Shown: positions 8,064 through 17,541, numbered from the stretch's first letter. The stretch: 64,000 nt of DNA from a bacterium (GCA_035308905.1 DATGFS010000032.1:62001-126000); one strand, 5' to 3'. A program made the numbers and translations. The notes: generated by a model from the sequence alone, not told the origin.

Positions 8064-8768
8064 ATGCGTATCGCGTATATCGGTCCCGAGGGCCGGAACG
8101 CCGTCCTGCAGGAGTGGGCCGGTCCCGGCGTCCTCGTGGAGACCCGCAGCGCGAACTTCAACGGCGCCATTGAGTCGTCGTACGACGAGTATCTGTACAT
8201 CCCGCGGTTGCTCGAGACCGTCGAGCAGATCGAGCGGGACGGATTCGACGGCGCGTTGATCGGCTGCTTCGGCGATCCGGGACTCGACGGGGTGCGCGAG
8301 CTGGTGAGGATGCCCGTGGTCGGTCCGGCGGAAGCATCGCTGCACGTCGCGGCGATGCTGGCCGATCGGTTTGGGATCATCACGGCGACCCCGGAGATCC
8401 GGCCGATGCTGTACCGGCTCGCGGAGCGCTACCAGGTCGACCGCCGGCTCGCCGGGGTGACGGACATCGGCTGTCCGGTCCTCGACATCCGGCGGGATCC
8501 CGACGCGCACTACCCGGCGCTGGTGGATCTGGCGCGCCGCATGGTGCGCGAGCAGGGCGCCGGGGCGCTCGTCCTCGGCTGCGGCAGCATGTCGTTCTAC
8601 GCCGACCGGCTGTCGGGAGACACCGGCGTTCCCTGTATCAACCCGCTGCGCGTCGGACTGAAGATGTGCGAGCTGCTGGCCGGCAGCGGCCTCACGCACT
8701 CGAAATTGACCTATCCGTACCCGTCCAGCCGGCGGATTCGGGCAGAAGCGCAGACCATCGCGAGGTGA
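8064..8768 (+). CDS. Asp/Glu/hydantoin racemase family protein
   Basis: A 234-residue protein of the cofactor-independent racemase fold. Both catalytic cysteines are present: C68 in ALIGCFGDPGLDG and C173 in LVLGCGSMSFYADR, the two-base pair that takes and returns the alpha proton. The first motif is the one found in hydantoin and allantoin racemase-like members, so a hydantoin or N-acyl amino-acid derivative is a reasonable substrate guess. The ATG is 85 bases after the MocA pair; its stop codon overlaps the ribosome site of the next binding-protein gene. Confidence 0.8.
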   Translation: MRIAYIGPEGRNAVLQEWAGPGVLVETRSANFNGAIESSYDEYLYIPRLLETVEQIERDGFDGALIGCFGDPGLDGVRELVRMPVVGPAEASLHVAAMLADRFGIITATPEIRPMLYRLAERYQVDRRLAGVTDIGCPVLDIRRDPDAHYPALVDLARRMVREQGAGALVLGCGSMSFYADRLSGDTGVPCINPLRVGLKMCELLAGSGLTHSKLTYPYPSSRRIRAEAQTIAR

Positions 8769-8773
8769 ACAAC

Positions 8774-10351
8774 ATGCGGACGCGTTCGTGGGCGCCGACT
8801 GCGTTCGGCGTGGCGCTCGTCGTTGGCACATTGCTCTGGGGGATGCCGCAGAGCACGATGCCGAAACCGCCGGCCGCGCTCGCCGCCGGTGCGGCGCTGC
8901 CGCAGTCGCTGGTCGTCGCCGACATCGGCGACCTGCAGACTCTGGACGGCACGCTCCGCGTCGTCACCAACCACCGGCGGCTCTACGGGAACATCTACGA
9001 GACCCTGGCGACGCGGGATCCGAAGACGCAGCAGATCGTCCCGCTGCTCGCGACCGGCTGGGAGAAGCACGGCGACACGGCATGGATCTTTCATATCCGC
9101 AGGGGCGCCAAGTTCCATGACGGCGCCCCGCTGACCGCGGCGGACGTCAAGTTCTCGCTCGACCGCGCGCGCGATCCCAAGATCTCCCAGGCCGCCGCGA
9201 GCGTCAAGCTGGGTCCCATCGACGTCGTCGACGAGTACACGGTTCGCATCACGACGGTCGGGATCGATCCGCTGGCGCTCACGCGGGTCGCGGATCTCGG
9301 CTTCATCGGCGAGAAGGCGTATTTCGACCGCGTCGGCGCCGTCGACTTCGGGCTCAGACCGATCGGGACCGGACCCTACAAGTTCGTGCGCTGGGACAAG
9401 GGCAGCCAGGTTGTCATGACCGCCAACGACGGCTACTGGGGCGGGCCGGTGCCGGTCAAGAGCCTGACGTTCAAGTTCATCCCGGACGCGGCCACCCGCG
9501 TCGCCGCGCTGCTGTCCGGTGAGGTCGATATCGCGGCGGAGATTCCGCCGGAACTGGCCGCGCGGATCGATTCGAGCCCCAACGCGTCGATCTCGTCGCA
9601 AACCGACCCGATGGCGGTCGGCGTCTGGCTGAAGCCGCTCGCCACGCCGCTCAACAATCGCGCGGTCCGGCAGGCCCTCAACTACGCGGTCAACAAAGAC
9701 GCGATCGTCAAGACGATCTGGGCCGGCCGCGCGACGGCGCTGGGCAGCCCGCTGTTTCCCGGCATCTTCGGCTACGACTCCGCCGTGAAACCGTACCCGT
9801 ACGATCCGGCGAAGGCCAAAGCGATGCTCGCGCAGGCCGGGTACCCGAACGGCTTCACCTTCCACACGGACGTGCCGATCGGCGGCGTGCCGCTGGCCAA
9901 AGAGGCCGCGGAGGCCGTGGCGGGGGACCTCGCCCGGGTCGGCGTCAAGATGGAGATGCGCACGCTCGAGTGGGCCGCGTTCTTGAAGAACGTGTTCACC
10001 CCGCGGTCCGAGGCGACGGCCGAGTCGATGGTGCTGTACATCAAGACGCCCAGCCTGGACGGCGACGGCATCCTAAGCCCGACCTTTCCGTGCGACGCGG
10101 TGTATCCGGCCGGATGGAACTGGGGCGTGTACTGCAACCCGCAGGTCGACAAGCTCATCGCGACGGAGGCCCATGCGCTGAGCCCGAAGGTCCGCGAGCG
10201 CGTGATGGGGCAGATCTCGCAGATGCTGCACGACGACGCGCCGTGGATCTACCTGTACGCGCCGACGCAGCAGTTCGGCGTGAAGAAAGGCCTGCCGTGG
10301 AAGGCGCGCGAGGACGGCATGATCTTTGCCTGGCACGACCTGAAGCCGTAG
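8774..10351 (+). CDS. Peptide-type ABC transporter substrate-binding protein (SBP family 5), set 2
   Basis: A 525-residue exported binding protein. A signal peptide (hydrophobic core FGVALVVGTLLWGM, processing probably near ALAAGAALPQS) precedes the family start LVVADIGDLQTLDGTLR. Other marks are WIFHIRRGAKFHDGAPLTAADVKFSLDRA, GTGPYKFVRWDKGSQVV and VRQALNYAVNKDAIVKTIW. The start codon is only five bases after the racemase stop, with GAGGTGA overlapping that stop. It begins transporter set 2, whose permeases follow at 10386 and 11303. Being placed behind a racemase suggests that set 2 imports amino-acid-derived compounds, which is inference. Confidence 0.9.
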   Translation: MRTRSWAPTAFGVALVVGTLLWGMPQSTMPKPPAALAAGAALPQSLVVADIGDLQTLDGTLRVVTNHRRLYGNIYETLATRDPKTQQIVPLLATGWEKHGDTAWIFHIRRGAKFHDGAPLTAADVKFSLDRARDPKISQAAASVKLGPIDVVDEYTVRITTVGIDPLALTRVADLGFIGEKAYFDRVGAVDFGLRPIGTGPYKFVRWDKGSQVVMTANDGYWGGPVPVKSLTFKFIPDAATRVAALLSGEVDIAAEIPPELAARIDSSPNASISSQTDPMAVGVWLKPLATPLNNRAVRQALNYAVNKDAIVKTIWAGRATALGSPLFPGIFGYDSAVKPYPYDPAKAKAMLAQAGYPNGFTFHTDVPIGGVPLAKEAAEAVAGDLARVGVKMEMRTLEWAAFLKNVFTPRSEATAESMVLYIKTPSLDGDGILSPTFPCDAVYPAGWNWGVYCNPQVDKLIATEAHALSPKVRERVMGQISQMLHDDAPWIYLYAPTQQFGVKKGLPWKAREDGMIFAWHDLKP

Positions 10352-10385
10352 CGGCCGCGGGCCCCGCGCGGGGAGCCCCGCCCCG

Positions 10386-11306
10386 ATGAGCGGCCGCTAC
10401 GTGCTGCGGCGGCTCGGCCGCTGCGTCTTCGTCCTGTTCGGCGTCACGCTGCTCGCCTTTGTGGTCTCGCGGCTCAAGGGCGACCCGGTGCTGCTGATGG
10501 TCCAGCCCGGGGCGACGGCCGCCGACATCGAGGCGATGCGCCGCTCGCTCGGGCTTGACGGCCCGCTCTGGCTGCAGTTCGCGCGCTTCGTCGGCGGTGC
10601 GCTGCGCGGCAACCTCGGCATGTCGATCTGGCAGGGACAGAACGTGACCTCGCTGCTGCTCGAGCGCGTGCCCTTCACGCTGCGCCTCTCCAGCCTCGCG
10701 ATCCTCGTGGTGGTCGTCGTCGGCATCCCGGCCGGCATCGTGGCCGCACGCTCGCGGGGGGGCGCCTGGGACCAGGTGATCGTGGCGGGGGCGGTCGCGG
10801 GGCAGGCGCTGCCGACGTTCTGGGTCGGGTTGATGCTGATCTATCTGTTCGCCGTGGACTGGCGCCTGCTCCCGAGCTTCGGAGCCGGCGACTGGCGGCA
10901 CCTCGTGATGCCGGTCGCCACGCTGTCGCTGTTCTCGCTCGCGCGCGTGACCCGGCTGGTGCGGTCCTCGATGCTCGAGGTATTGAACCAGGATTACATC
11001 CGGACGGCGCGCGCCAAGGGGCTCGCGACGGGCCGGCTGCTCTTCCGCCACGCCCTGCGCAATTCGCTGCTGCCGATCATCACGCTCGTCGGCCTCGAGT
11101 ACGGCGTGGCGCTCGGCGGCTCCGTCATCACGGAGACGATCTTCGCGCTGCCCGGGGTCGGCGGGCTCGCGGTCCAGGCGATCTTCAACCGCGACTTCCC
11201 GCTGATCCAGGCGGTGGTCCTGTTCACCGCGGCCGTCTTCGTCGCGGTCAACTTTCTCGTCGACATGCTGTATCTCGCGATCGATCCCCGTGTGCAGTAC
11301 GCGTGA
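10386..11306 (+). CDS. Oligopeptide-type ABC permease, DppB-like, set 2
   Basis: A 306-residue inner-membrane permease beginning MSGRYVLRRLGRCVFVLFGV, the usual basic start plus first helix. It has the LRGNLGMSIWQGQNV periplasmic signature, the EAA loop DYIRTARAKGLATGRLLFRHALRN and the terminal LYLAIDPRVQYA that closes DppB-like proteins. Its last four bases overlap the start of the partner permease (GTGA). Confidence 0.92.
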   Translation: MSGRYVLRRLGRCVFVLFGVTLLAFVVSRLKGDPVLLMVQPGATAADIEAMRRSLGLDGPLWLQFARFVGGALRGNLGMSIWQGQNVTSLLLERVPFTLRLSSLAILVVVVVGIPAGIVAARSRGGAWDQVIVAGAVAGQALPTFWVGLMLIYLFAVDWRLLPSFGAGDWRHLVMPVATLSLFSLARVTRLVRSSMLEVLNQDYIRTARAKGLATGRLLFRHALRNSLLPIITLVGLEYGVALGGSVITETIFALPGVGGLAVQAIFNRDFPLIQAVVLFTAAVFVAVNFLVDMLYLAIDPRVQYA

Positions 11307-12148
11307 GCGCGTGGCGCCGGCGCGGCGGCAGCCTCAGCGCCGGCGCGTCCCTGGCGTTTCTCGCGCTGCTCGTGGCCGCGACGATCGCCGCGCCGCGGCT
11401 CGGGCTGCCGGATCCCAACGCGACGGACCTCACCAGGGCGATGCTCACGCCGGCGTGGTTCTCGGGGGCGGCCGGGCACGCCGTCTTGGGCACGGATCCG
11501 CTCGGCCGCGACGTGCTGGGCCGGCTCGTCTACGGCGGCCGCATCTCGCTCCTCGTGGGCTTCGCGACCGCGCTCATCGCCGGCGTGCTCGGGATCGCGG
11601 CCGGCCTGGTGTCGGGCTACTACGGCGGCTTCGCCGACACGCTGCTGATGAGCCTGGCCGACGTGCAGCTCGGCGTGCCGGTGATTCTCTTGATGCTCGG
11701 CGTGATCGCGGTGGTCGGGCCCGGCCTCTGGAACCTGATCGCGGTATTGGGGATCACCGGGTGGGTGTTATTCGCGCGGATCACGCGCAGCGAGGTGCTG
11801 GCGCTGCGCGCCACCGCGTTCGTCGAAGTGGCTCGCTCGACGGGCGCCACGCACGCGCGCGTCCTCTGGAAGCACATCCTGCCGAACGTCGTGCAGTCCA
11901 GCATCGTGCTGGCGACGTTCACAGTTCCCCAGATGATTTTGACCGAGGCCGCGCTGAGCTTCCTCGGGCTCGGCGTGCAGCCGCCGACGGCGACCTGGGG
12001 CAGCATGATCGCGGACGGCCGCCGGTATCTGCTGGTCGGCGTGTGGTGGCCGACCTTCTTCCCCGGGGTGATGCTGTTCGGCACGGTGATGAGCATCAAT
12101 CTGGTGGGCGACTGGCTGCGCGTGCGGCTCGATCCGCGGAGCCGCTGA
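11303..12148 (+). CDS. Oligopeptide-type ABC permease, DppC-like, set 2
   Basis: A 281-residue inner-membrane permease, coupled to the DppB-like partner by a GTGA overlap. HAVLGTDPLGRDVLGRLVYGGRISL, the EAA loop (TAFVEVARSTGATHARVLWKHILPN), ALSFLGLGVQPPTATWG and GDWLRVRLDPRS are all DppC landmarks. As in every other set in this window, no ATPase gene follows; the next gene is a dipeptidase. Confidence 0.92.
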   Translation: MSAWRRRGGSLSAGASLAFLALLVAATIAAPRLGLPDPNATDLTRAMLTPAWFSGAAGHAVLGTDPLGRDVLGRLVYGGRISLLVGFATALIAGVLGIAAGLVSGYYGGFADTLLMSLADVQLGVPVILLMLGVIAVVGPGLWNLIAVLGITGWVLFARITRSEVLALRATAFVEVARSTGATHARVLWKHILPNVVQSSIVLATFTVPQMILTEAALSFLGLGVQPPTATWGSMIADGRRYLLVGVWWPTFFPGVMLFGTVMSINLVGDWLRVRLDPRSR

Positions 12149-12235
12149 GTCCCGGGGGGTAGGACGTCGGCGTCCCGGGCGGAAGCCTACTACGGTCGCG
12201 CGTTCGCGCATGTCTCGCCGGAGAGGTCGGTGGTC

Positions 12236-13435
12236 ATGAAGCGCAAGAACTACAACGGCTATCAGTCGTTTCAGTACCTCGAGCCCGGGGCCGACTACAA
12301 ACCGTTCAAGCTTGCCAAGCAGCTCGGCCGCGTGCCGTCGTCGCCGTATCCGGTCACGGCGGCGGAAGAGGCCCGCGTTCAGCGGCTCTTCGAGGACAAC
12401 GTCGTCATCTCGCTCCACGAGCACTGCTTCGTGGCGCCGGAGAACCTCAACGAGATCTGGGAGTTCCGGCGGTGGGGCCGCGACTGGACCGGGTACGAAG
12501 GCCTGGCCGTGTCAGGGCTGGACGCGGTCTTCGACAACCTGATGGACGGCACGGCGTTCATCACGTCGCGGGCGGGCTGGAAGTGGGACGACGTGCTGAC
12601 CGACCTCGGGCTGCGCCTGTCCGACATCGCGCACCAGGACATGGTAATCCAGTGCCGCACCGTCGCCGACATCCACCGCGCCAAGGCCGACGGCCAGATC
12701 GCGTTCGTCCCGAGCCTCGAGTGCATCACGATGGTCGAAAACGAACTGGACCGCCTCGACATCCTCTACGGGTTCGGCGTGCGCAACATGGGCATCGCCT
12801 ACAGCGAGGGCAACGGGGCCGGGGCCGGCCTGCGCGAAGCGCGGGACGGAGGCCTTACCCAGTTCGGCCGCCAGGCGGTGCGGCGGATGAACAAGCTCGG
12901 CGTCGTGATCGACGTGTCCCACAGCGGCGATCAGACGAGCCTCGACACGATCGAGACGAGCGAGGATCCGATCTTCATCACCCACGCCGGCGCCCGCGCG
13001 CTGTGGAACACCAAGCGGCTCAAGCCCGACGACGTGCTCAAGGCCTGCGCGGCGAAGGGCGGGGTGATCGGGATCGAGGCGGCGCCGCACACGACCCTGA
13101 CCAAGAAGCATCCGCGCCACAACATCGAAGGGTTCATGGAGCACTTCGAGTACGCGGCCGAGCTGGTCGGGATCGACCACGTCGCTTTCGGCCCGGATTC
13201 GCTGTTCGGCGACCACGTGGGGCTGCATCACGTGTTTGCGAGTCAGCTGTCGATCTCGAGCGCCCACGGCACGCGGGACTTCGAGGAAGTCGAGTACGTC
13301 GACGGGCTCGAAAACCCCGCGGAGTGCCTCTGGAACATCACGCGCTGGCTGGTCAAGCACGGCTACTCCGACGCCGACATCGCGAAGGCGATCGGCGGCA
13401 ACGTGCTGCGGGTGCTCGAGCAGGTGTGGGTCTAG
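12236..13435 (+). CDS. M19 (renal/membrane dipeptidase) family metallopeptidase
   Basis: A 399-residue TIM-barrel dipeptidase. Family signatures are SLECITMVEN (metal Glu), GLTQFGRQAVRRMNKLGVVIDVSHSGDQT (metal His), IFITHAGARALWNTKRLKPDD (metal His) and GVIGIEAAPH. The N-terminal metal site, usually HxD, reads LHEH here, a variation. Family members cleave dipeptides, including D-residues, and some act on lactams. There is no signal peptide, so it is probably cytoplasmic and acts on imported dipeptides. GAGAGG about nine bases upstream favours ATG 12236 over GTG 12230. Confidence 0.85.
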   Translation: MKRKNYNGYQSFQYLEPGADYKPFKLAKQLGRVPSSPYPVTAAEEARVQRLFEDNVVISLHEHCFVAPENLNEIWEFRRWGRDWTGYEGLAVSGLDAVFDNLMDGTAFITSRAGWKWDDVLTDLGLRLSDIAHQDMVIQCRTVADIHRAKADGQIAFVPSLECITMVENELDRLDILYGFGVRNMGIAYSEGNGAGAGLREARDGGLTQFGRQAVRRMNKLGVVIDVSHSGDQTSLDTIETSEDPIFITHAGARALWNTKRLKPDDVLKACAAKGGVIGIEAAPHTTLTKKHPRHNIEGFMEHFEYAAELVGIDHVAFGPDSLFGDHVGLHHVFASQLSISSAHGTRDFEEVEYVDGLENPAECLWNITRWLVKHGYSDADIAKAIGGNVLRVLEQVWV

Positions 13436-13460
13436 CGGAGATCAGACGGGGGTGGGCGGT

Positions 13461-14642
13461 ATGTTCCTGGCGATCAAAGCTCAGCGGGTGCTCGACGGTA
13501 CCGGACGCCCGCCGATCGAGCGCGGCGTGGTGCTCGTCGACGGGGACCGGATCACGGCGGTGGGGCGCCAGGCCGATGCGGCCATTCCCGCCGGCGCGGA
13601 GGTCATCGATTGCGGAACGCAGACGGTGCTGCCGGCCTTCGTCGACGCGCACTCCCACGCGTCCATCAACCCGGGACTCGGCGACCAGATCGGGCAGCTG
13701 AAGCAGCCGCCGGCGCCGCAGGTGGTGCGCGCGGTCCGCAATCTGCGCACGGATCTGCTCTCCGGCGTGACGACGATGCGCGTCGTCGGCGAGGAGCATT
13801 TCATCGACGTCGAGCTGCGCGAGGCGATCGCCGCCGGCCGGCTGCCGGGACCGCGCCTCGTCGTGGCGACGCGGCCGATCACGGCCCGCAACGGCCACGG
13901 CGCCGCGCTCACGTACTCGGACGGAGAGGACGAGATCCGCAAGCACGTCCGCGAGAACATCGCCGCGGGGGCCGATTTGATCAAGCTGTTCATGACCGGC
14001 GGCGTTTCGAGCAAGGGCACGGCGTCGCGCTGGTACGCCTACTCCCGGCACGAGGTGGAGGTGGCGGTCGAGGAGGCGCACCGGAACAACAAGCCGGTGG
14101 CCGTCCACGCGCACGGCGGGCCCGGAGTCCGGATCTGCATCGAGGCCGGCGTGGACTCGATCGAGCACGGCAAGCTGTGCGAGATGGACGACCTCGTGGA
14201 GATGCGCCACCGCGGGACCTGGCTCGTCACCAACAACGCCGTCTCGGGCCATCCGGACGGCATCGAGAAAGGCGACGCGCATGTCCCGTCGATCATGGCC
14301 AAGCTGATGGAGTCGCGCGAGAAGTCCCGCGAAAACTTCGCCGCGGTCCTCGAGAGCGGCGTGCGGTGGGCCCTCGGCACCGACTCGATGCACGGGCTCA
14401 TCTGGTGGGAGATCGCGAAGGTCGTGGAGTGGGGGGCCGATCCGTACGACGCGCTGCGTGCCGCCACCCAGCGCGCCGCACAGGCGATCGGCCTCGGCGA
14501 CGAGTGCGGCACGCTCGAGGCCGGCAAGGCGGCCGACGTCATCAGCGTCGACGGCGATCCGTTGAAAGACATCGCCTGCCTGGAGCGTGTCGGCCTGATT
14601 CTGCAGGGGGGCCGCCGCCGGGACGGCCTCTCGGCCAAGTAG
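13461..14642 (+). CDS. Amidohydrolase (imidazolonepropionase/prolidase-like)
   Basis: A 393-residue amidohydrolase-superfamily enzyme. It has the N-terminal beta strands (RVLDGTGRPPIERGVVLVDGDRI), the metal HxH in VDAHSHAS, a probable bridging lysine in ADLIKLFMTGG, the metal histidines in VAVHAHGG and SIEHGKLCEM, and the catalytic aspartate in LGTDSMHG. The subgroup contains Xaa-Pro/Xaa-Arg dipeptidases and imidazolonepropionase-like enzymes, which fits with the M19 dipeptidase directly upstream. No signal peptide is seen, so it should be cytoplasmic. Confidence 0.85.
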   Translation: MFLAIKAQRVLDGTGRPPIERGVVLVDGDRITAVGRQADAAIPAGAEVIDCGTQTVLPAFVDAHSHASINPGLGDQIGQLKQPPAPQVVRAVRNLRTDLLSGVTTMRVVGEEHFIDVELREAIAAGRLPGPRLVVATRPITARNGHGAALTYSDGEDEIRKHVRENIAAGADLIKLFMTGGVSSKGTASRWYAYSRHEVEVAVEEAHRNNKPVAVHAHGGPGVRICIEAGVDSIEHGKLCEMDDLVEMRHRGTWLVTNNAVSGHPDGIEKGDAHVPSIMAKLMESREKSRENFAAVLESGVRWALGTDSMHGLIWWEIAKVVEWGADPYDALRAATQRAAQAIGLGDECGTLEAGKAADVISVDGDPLKDIACLERVGLILQGGRRRDGLSAK

Positions 14643-14647
14643 GGGCG

Positions 14648-15694
14648 ATGCGGACGATGAACGCCGCGGTCGTCCACGGTCGCGGCGGCCCCGAGGTCGT
14701 CTCGGTCGACCGCGTCCCGGTCCCCGAGCTCGCGGCCGGCGACGCGCTGGTGCGCGTTCGCGCCTGCGCGATGAACCGCATGGACGTCTGGGCGCGGACC
14801 GGACCGCCGCAGCCCGTGTTTCCGTGGAAGGAGCGGGAGTATCCCGTCATCACCGGCGCCGACATCGCCGGCGAGGTGGAGGCGGTGGGATCAGGCGCCG
14901 CGGGCGTCCGGCCGGGCGACTGCGTGGTCGTCTTCGGCCCGCTGTCGTGCGGCCGCTGCGAGTACTGTGCGCGCGGCGAGCAGACAATGTGCCCGGAGTA
15001 CCGGATCTTCGGCGAGCACACGCAGGGCGGCTTCGCGGAATACGTGGCCGTGCCCGCGGCCAACCTCGAACCGATTCCGCCGGGCGTGGACTTTACGACG
15101 GCCGCGGCCGGGTCGACCTCGTACTGCACGGCGTGGCGGTGCGTCGTGACGCGCGGCGAGGTGCGGCCGGGGGACGACGTGCTGGTCCTCGCGGCCGGCG
15201 GCGGCGTAGGCGCGGCGGCGATCGACATCGCGCTGCGGGGCGGCGCGCGGGTGTTTGCCGGGGCGAGCACGCCGGAGAAGCGGGCGAAGGCGCTCGCGCT
15301 GGGCGCCGCGGCCGCGGTCGACCACACCACGCCGTTTTCGGCGTGGGTTCTTGAGCAGACGGGGGGCCGCGGCGTCGACCTCGTCGTGGATTCGCTCGGC
15401 GCCACGTGGCCGGAGAGCATTCGAAGCCTCGCCCGGGGCGGCCGCCTGTGCGTCTGCGGCGCGACGCTCGACAACAAACCACAGTTCGACATTCGCGAGC
15501 TCTACCAGCGCCACCGGTCGATCCGCGGCGCGCCGATGGGCAACCGCGCCGAGTTCCGCCAGGTGCTCAAGCTGCTCGGAGAGGGCGGGCTGCGGCCGGC
15601 GGTCGACTCCGTGTTTCCCCTGGCCCGCATCCAGGACGCGCACCGCCGGGCGGAGAGCCGCGACGCGTTCGGCAAGATCGTGGTGACGATGTAA
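14648..15694 (+). CDS. Zinc-type alcohol dehydrogenase/quinone reductase-like (MDR) protein
   Basis: A 348-residue medium-chain dehydrogenase/reductase. The GroES-like domain has GADIAGEVEAVG and a structural zinc lobe with cysteines in CGRCEYCARGEQTMC; the catalytic-zinc cysteine position reads ACAMNRMDVWARTG, as in quinone-reductase-like members that keep only the structural zinc. The Rossmann motif is AAGGGVGAAAIDIA. It should reduce or oxidise a carbonyl with NAD(P)H. The first ATG is six bases after the upstream stop; ATG 14657 has a more usual spacing from AGGGG and is an alternative start. Confidence 0.85.
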   Translation: MRTMNAAVVHGRGGPEVVSVDRVPVPELAAGDALVRVRACAMNRMDVWARTGPPQPVFPWKEREYPVITGADIAGEVEAVGSGAAGVRPGDCVVVFGPLSCGRCEYCARGEQTMCPEYRIFGEHTQGGFAEYVAVPAANLEPIPPGVDFTTAAAGSTSYCTAWRCVVTRGEVRPGDDVLVLAAGGGVGAAAIDIALRGGARVFAGASTPEKRAKALALGAAAAVDHTTPFSAWVLEQTGGRGVDLVVDSLGATWPESIRSLARGGRLCVCGATLDNKPQFDIRELYQRHRSIRGAPMGNRAEFRQVLKLLGEGGLRPAVDSVFPLARIQDAHRRAESRDAFGKIVVTM

Positions 15695-15718
15695 CCTTTG
15701 GAACAGGGAGGTTCAGCG

Positions 15719-16699
15719 ATGCCGACCGCACGGACGAAGGCCACGATCGCGACCCGGGAGTACGACTATGTCGCGCCGCTCGCCGCGGGCGAGGTCACCG
15801 CCGACGGCGTCGACTTGAAGGTGCTCCGCGTGTCCGACGCCCTCAGGCGGTTCCCCGCGGATCCTTCCATGGAAGGCGGCGAGGCGTCGTTCAGCCAGTA
15901 TCTCCGGCGGATCGCCTCGGGCGACCGGTCGCTCGTGGGCCTGCCGGTGTTCATCATGCGTGAGTTCAGGCACCGCTGCTTCTTCGTGCGGCGGGACAGC
16001 GACATGACCGACGTCACGCATCTGCGCGGCAAGCGGATCGGCACCGACGCGTGGGGCGCGAGCGGCAACACGTGGACGCGGGCGATCCTCCGCCTCGCGA
16101 ACGTGCCGATCGACTCCGTCCGCTGGTTCGTGGGCCCCGTCAACCCCGGGGAGACGTCGATCGATACCTCGACGCTCCCGGCGGCGGTCTCTCGGATACC
16201 CGCAGGACGGGCGCTCGGCGAGATGCTGCCAGCCGGGGAACTCGACGCGCTGATGTGCCCGTGGCCGCCGCACGGCTTCGACAACTCCGGGTCGCCGATG
16301 CGGCGGCTGTACGAGGACTACCGGACCGTCGAACGCGAGTACTACCGCCGGACCCGGCTCTACCCGGCCCACCACGTCATCGCGCTGCGGCGCGTGTTCG
16401 TGGAACAGCATCCGGAGGCCGTCGGCGCGATTTACCGGGCGTTCGTCCAGGCCTATGAACGCTCGGACCGCCTCCACCGGATCCTGCACGAGACGAGCCC
16501 GTGGGTGCTCGCCGATCTCGAGGAACAGTCGGCACTCATGGGACCGGACTATCGGCCGCACGGGTACCGGGAGAACCGGGCGATGGTCGCCGCGTTCTGC
16601 GAGGAGCAGTATGCGCAGAAGCTGATTCCGGAGCCGCTCGACCCGGATGTATTGTTCAGCGACTTCGAGGCTCTGACCGGCGGGCGCTACAGCTCGTAG
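15719..16699 (+). CDS. 4,5-dihydroxyphthalate decarboxylase (Pht5)-like protein
   Basis: A 326-residue protein with the periplasmic-binding fold but no signal peptide. It matches the Pht5-like family along its length: YDYVAPLAAGEVTADGVDLKVLRV, EASFSQYLRRI, LVGLPVFIMREFRHRCFFV, LRGKRIGTDAWG, a tryptophan-rich RWFVGPVNPGE, the LGEMLPAGELDALM segment and the REYYRRTRLYPAHHVIALRR segment. Family members are annotated as decarboxylases of dihydroxyphthalate or as binding proteins; the missing export signal favours an enzyme or cytoplasmic sensor. GGGAGG is seven bases before the ATG. Its stop overlaps the end of the M55 gene on the other strand by 13 bases. Confidence 0.75.
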   Translation: MPTARTKATIATREYDYVAPLAAGEVTADGVDLKVLRVSDALRRFPADPSMEGGEASFSQYLRRIASGDRSLVGLPVFIMREFRHRCFFVRRDSDMTDVTHLRGKRIGTDAWGASGNTWTRAILRLANVPIDSVRWFVGPVNPGETSIDTSTLPAAVSRIPAGRALGEMLPAGELDALMCPWPPHGFDNSGSPMRRLYEDYRTVEREYYRRTRLYPAHHVIALRRVFVEQHPEAVGAIYRAFVQAYERSDRLHRILHETSPWVLADLEEQSALMGPDYRPHGYRENRAMVAAFCEEQYAQKLIPEPLDPDVLFSDFEALTGGRYSS

Positions 16700-17541
16700 C
16701 GGAGGCGGTAGACCAGCAGTTCTTGGAGCCTGAAGAGGACGTCCGGCTCCGCCTCGACCCGCACCGTCCGGGGGGCGATCCGCCGCACGCCCGGGACCAG
16801 CGCGGCCGTCTGCGCCATATCGGTGCGGTTGTAGTCGATCTCCATCACGAGCGGGTTGCCCACCGCCACCGGCTTGATCTGTCCGCGCGCCCGCACCGCT
16901 TCCGCCGCCGTCTCGCGGATCCGCCGGCCGGCCTCGCGCGGATGCAGCGAGGCGGCAACGCCGCGGCCCCGGCCCGTCTTGACCGCGACCGTACGGGTCT
17001 GCGGCAGGAACTCCCGAGTCTGCGCCATCGTGGCCTCGTCCCCCGTGACCAGCACCACGGGGACGCCGAAGCGGCCCGCGACGAGCGCGTTGAGATCCGC
17101 CTCGTTCATCTCGCGGCCGTTGATGCGCAGATTGTAGATCGTCGTGCTGTTCCACGTGTGATCCAGCACGGCATCGGCCGTGCCGGCGCGCCCGTGGGTG
17201 CCGGTGATGAACACGGCGTGGAAGGACGCGTCGAGGCCCTCCGTCTGGAGCGAATCGCGCATCGCCCCGCGCAGCAGCACCGCGCGCTCGTCGAGGCGGC
17301 TCGGGATGATGTTCTGCATGCCGGCGTGGCTGTCGCAAACGACGACGTCCGTCGCGCCGCCGTCGAACGCGCCCGCCACCGCCGCGCTCACCTCGTCGGT
17401 CATGAGCTCGCGGCCTTCCTGATACTGGCGGGCGCTGTCGAGCGTCTGCAGCGTCGTCGCGACGCCCGCGACCCCTTCGATGTCCGCGGAGATGAAGACG
17501 CGGCACTCAGACGCTTCGCGGCCCGCCCGAGCGGCGCTCAT
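16687..17541 (-). CDS. M55 D-aminopeptidase (DppA-peptidase) family protein
   Basis: A 284-residue metallopeptidase similar to Bacillus DppA, which removes D-residues from short peptides in the cytoplasm and assembles as a decamer. Metal-site motifs are visible: FISADIEGVAG (Asp, Glu), VVCDSHAGMQNI (His), FITGTHGRAGT (His) and REMNEADL (Glu). The ATG at 17541 overlaps the stop of the upstream creatininase-like gene (ATGA). The pair may degrade D-amino-acid peptides or creatinine-like amides imported by the neighbouring transporters. Confidence 0.85.
   Translation of the reverse strand: MSAARAGREASECRVFISADIEGVAGVATTLQTLDSARQYQEGRELMTDEVSAAVAGAFDGGATDVVVCDSHAGMQNIIPSRLDERAVLLRGAMRDSLQTEGLDASFHAVFITGTHGRAGTADAVLDHTWNSTTIYNLRINGREMNEADLNALVAGRFGVPVVLVTGDEATMAQTREFLPQTRTVAVKTGRGRGVAASLHPREAGRRIRETAAEAVRARGQIKPVAVGNPLVMEIDYNRTDMAQTAALVPGVRRIAPRTVRVEAEPDVLFRLQELLVYRLRYEL

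Noticed and set aside
15719-16699. Export-dependent ABC binding protein.
   Set aside because: The fold family fits but there is no signal peptide and no partner permease, so an enzyme or cytoplasmic protein is more likely.
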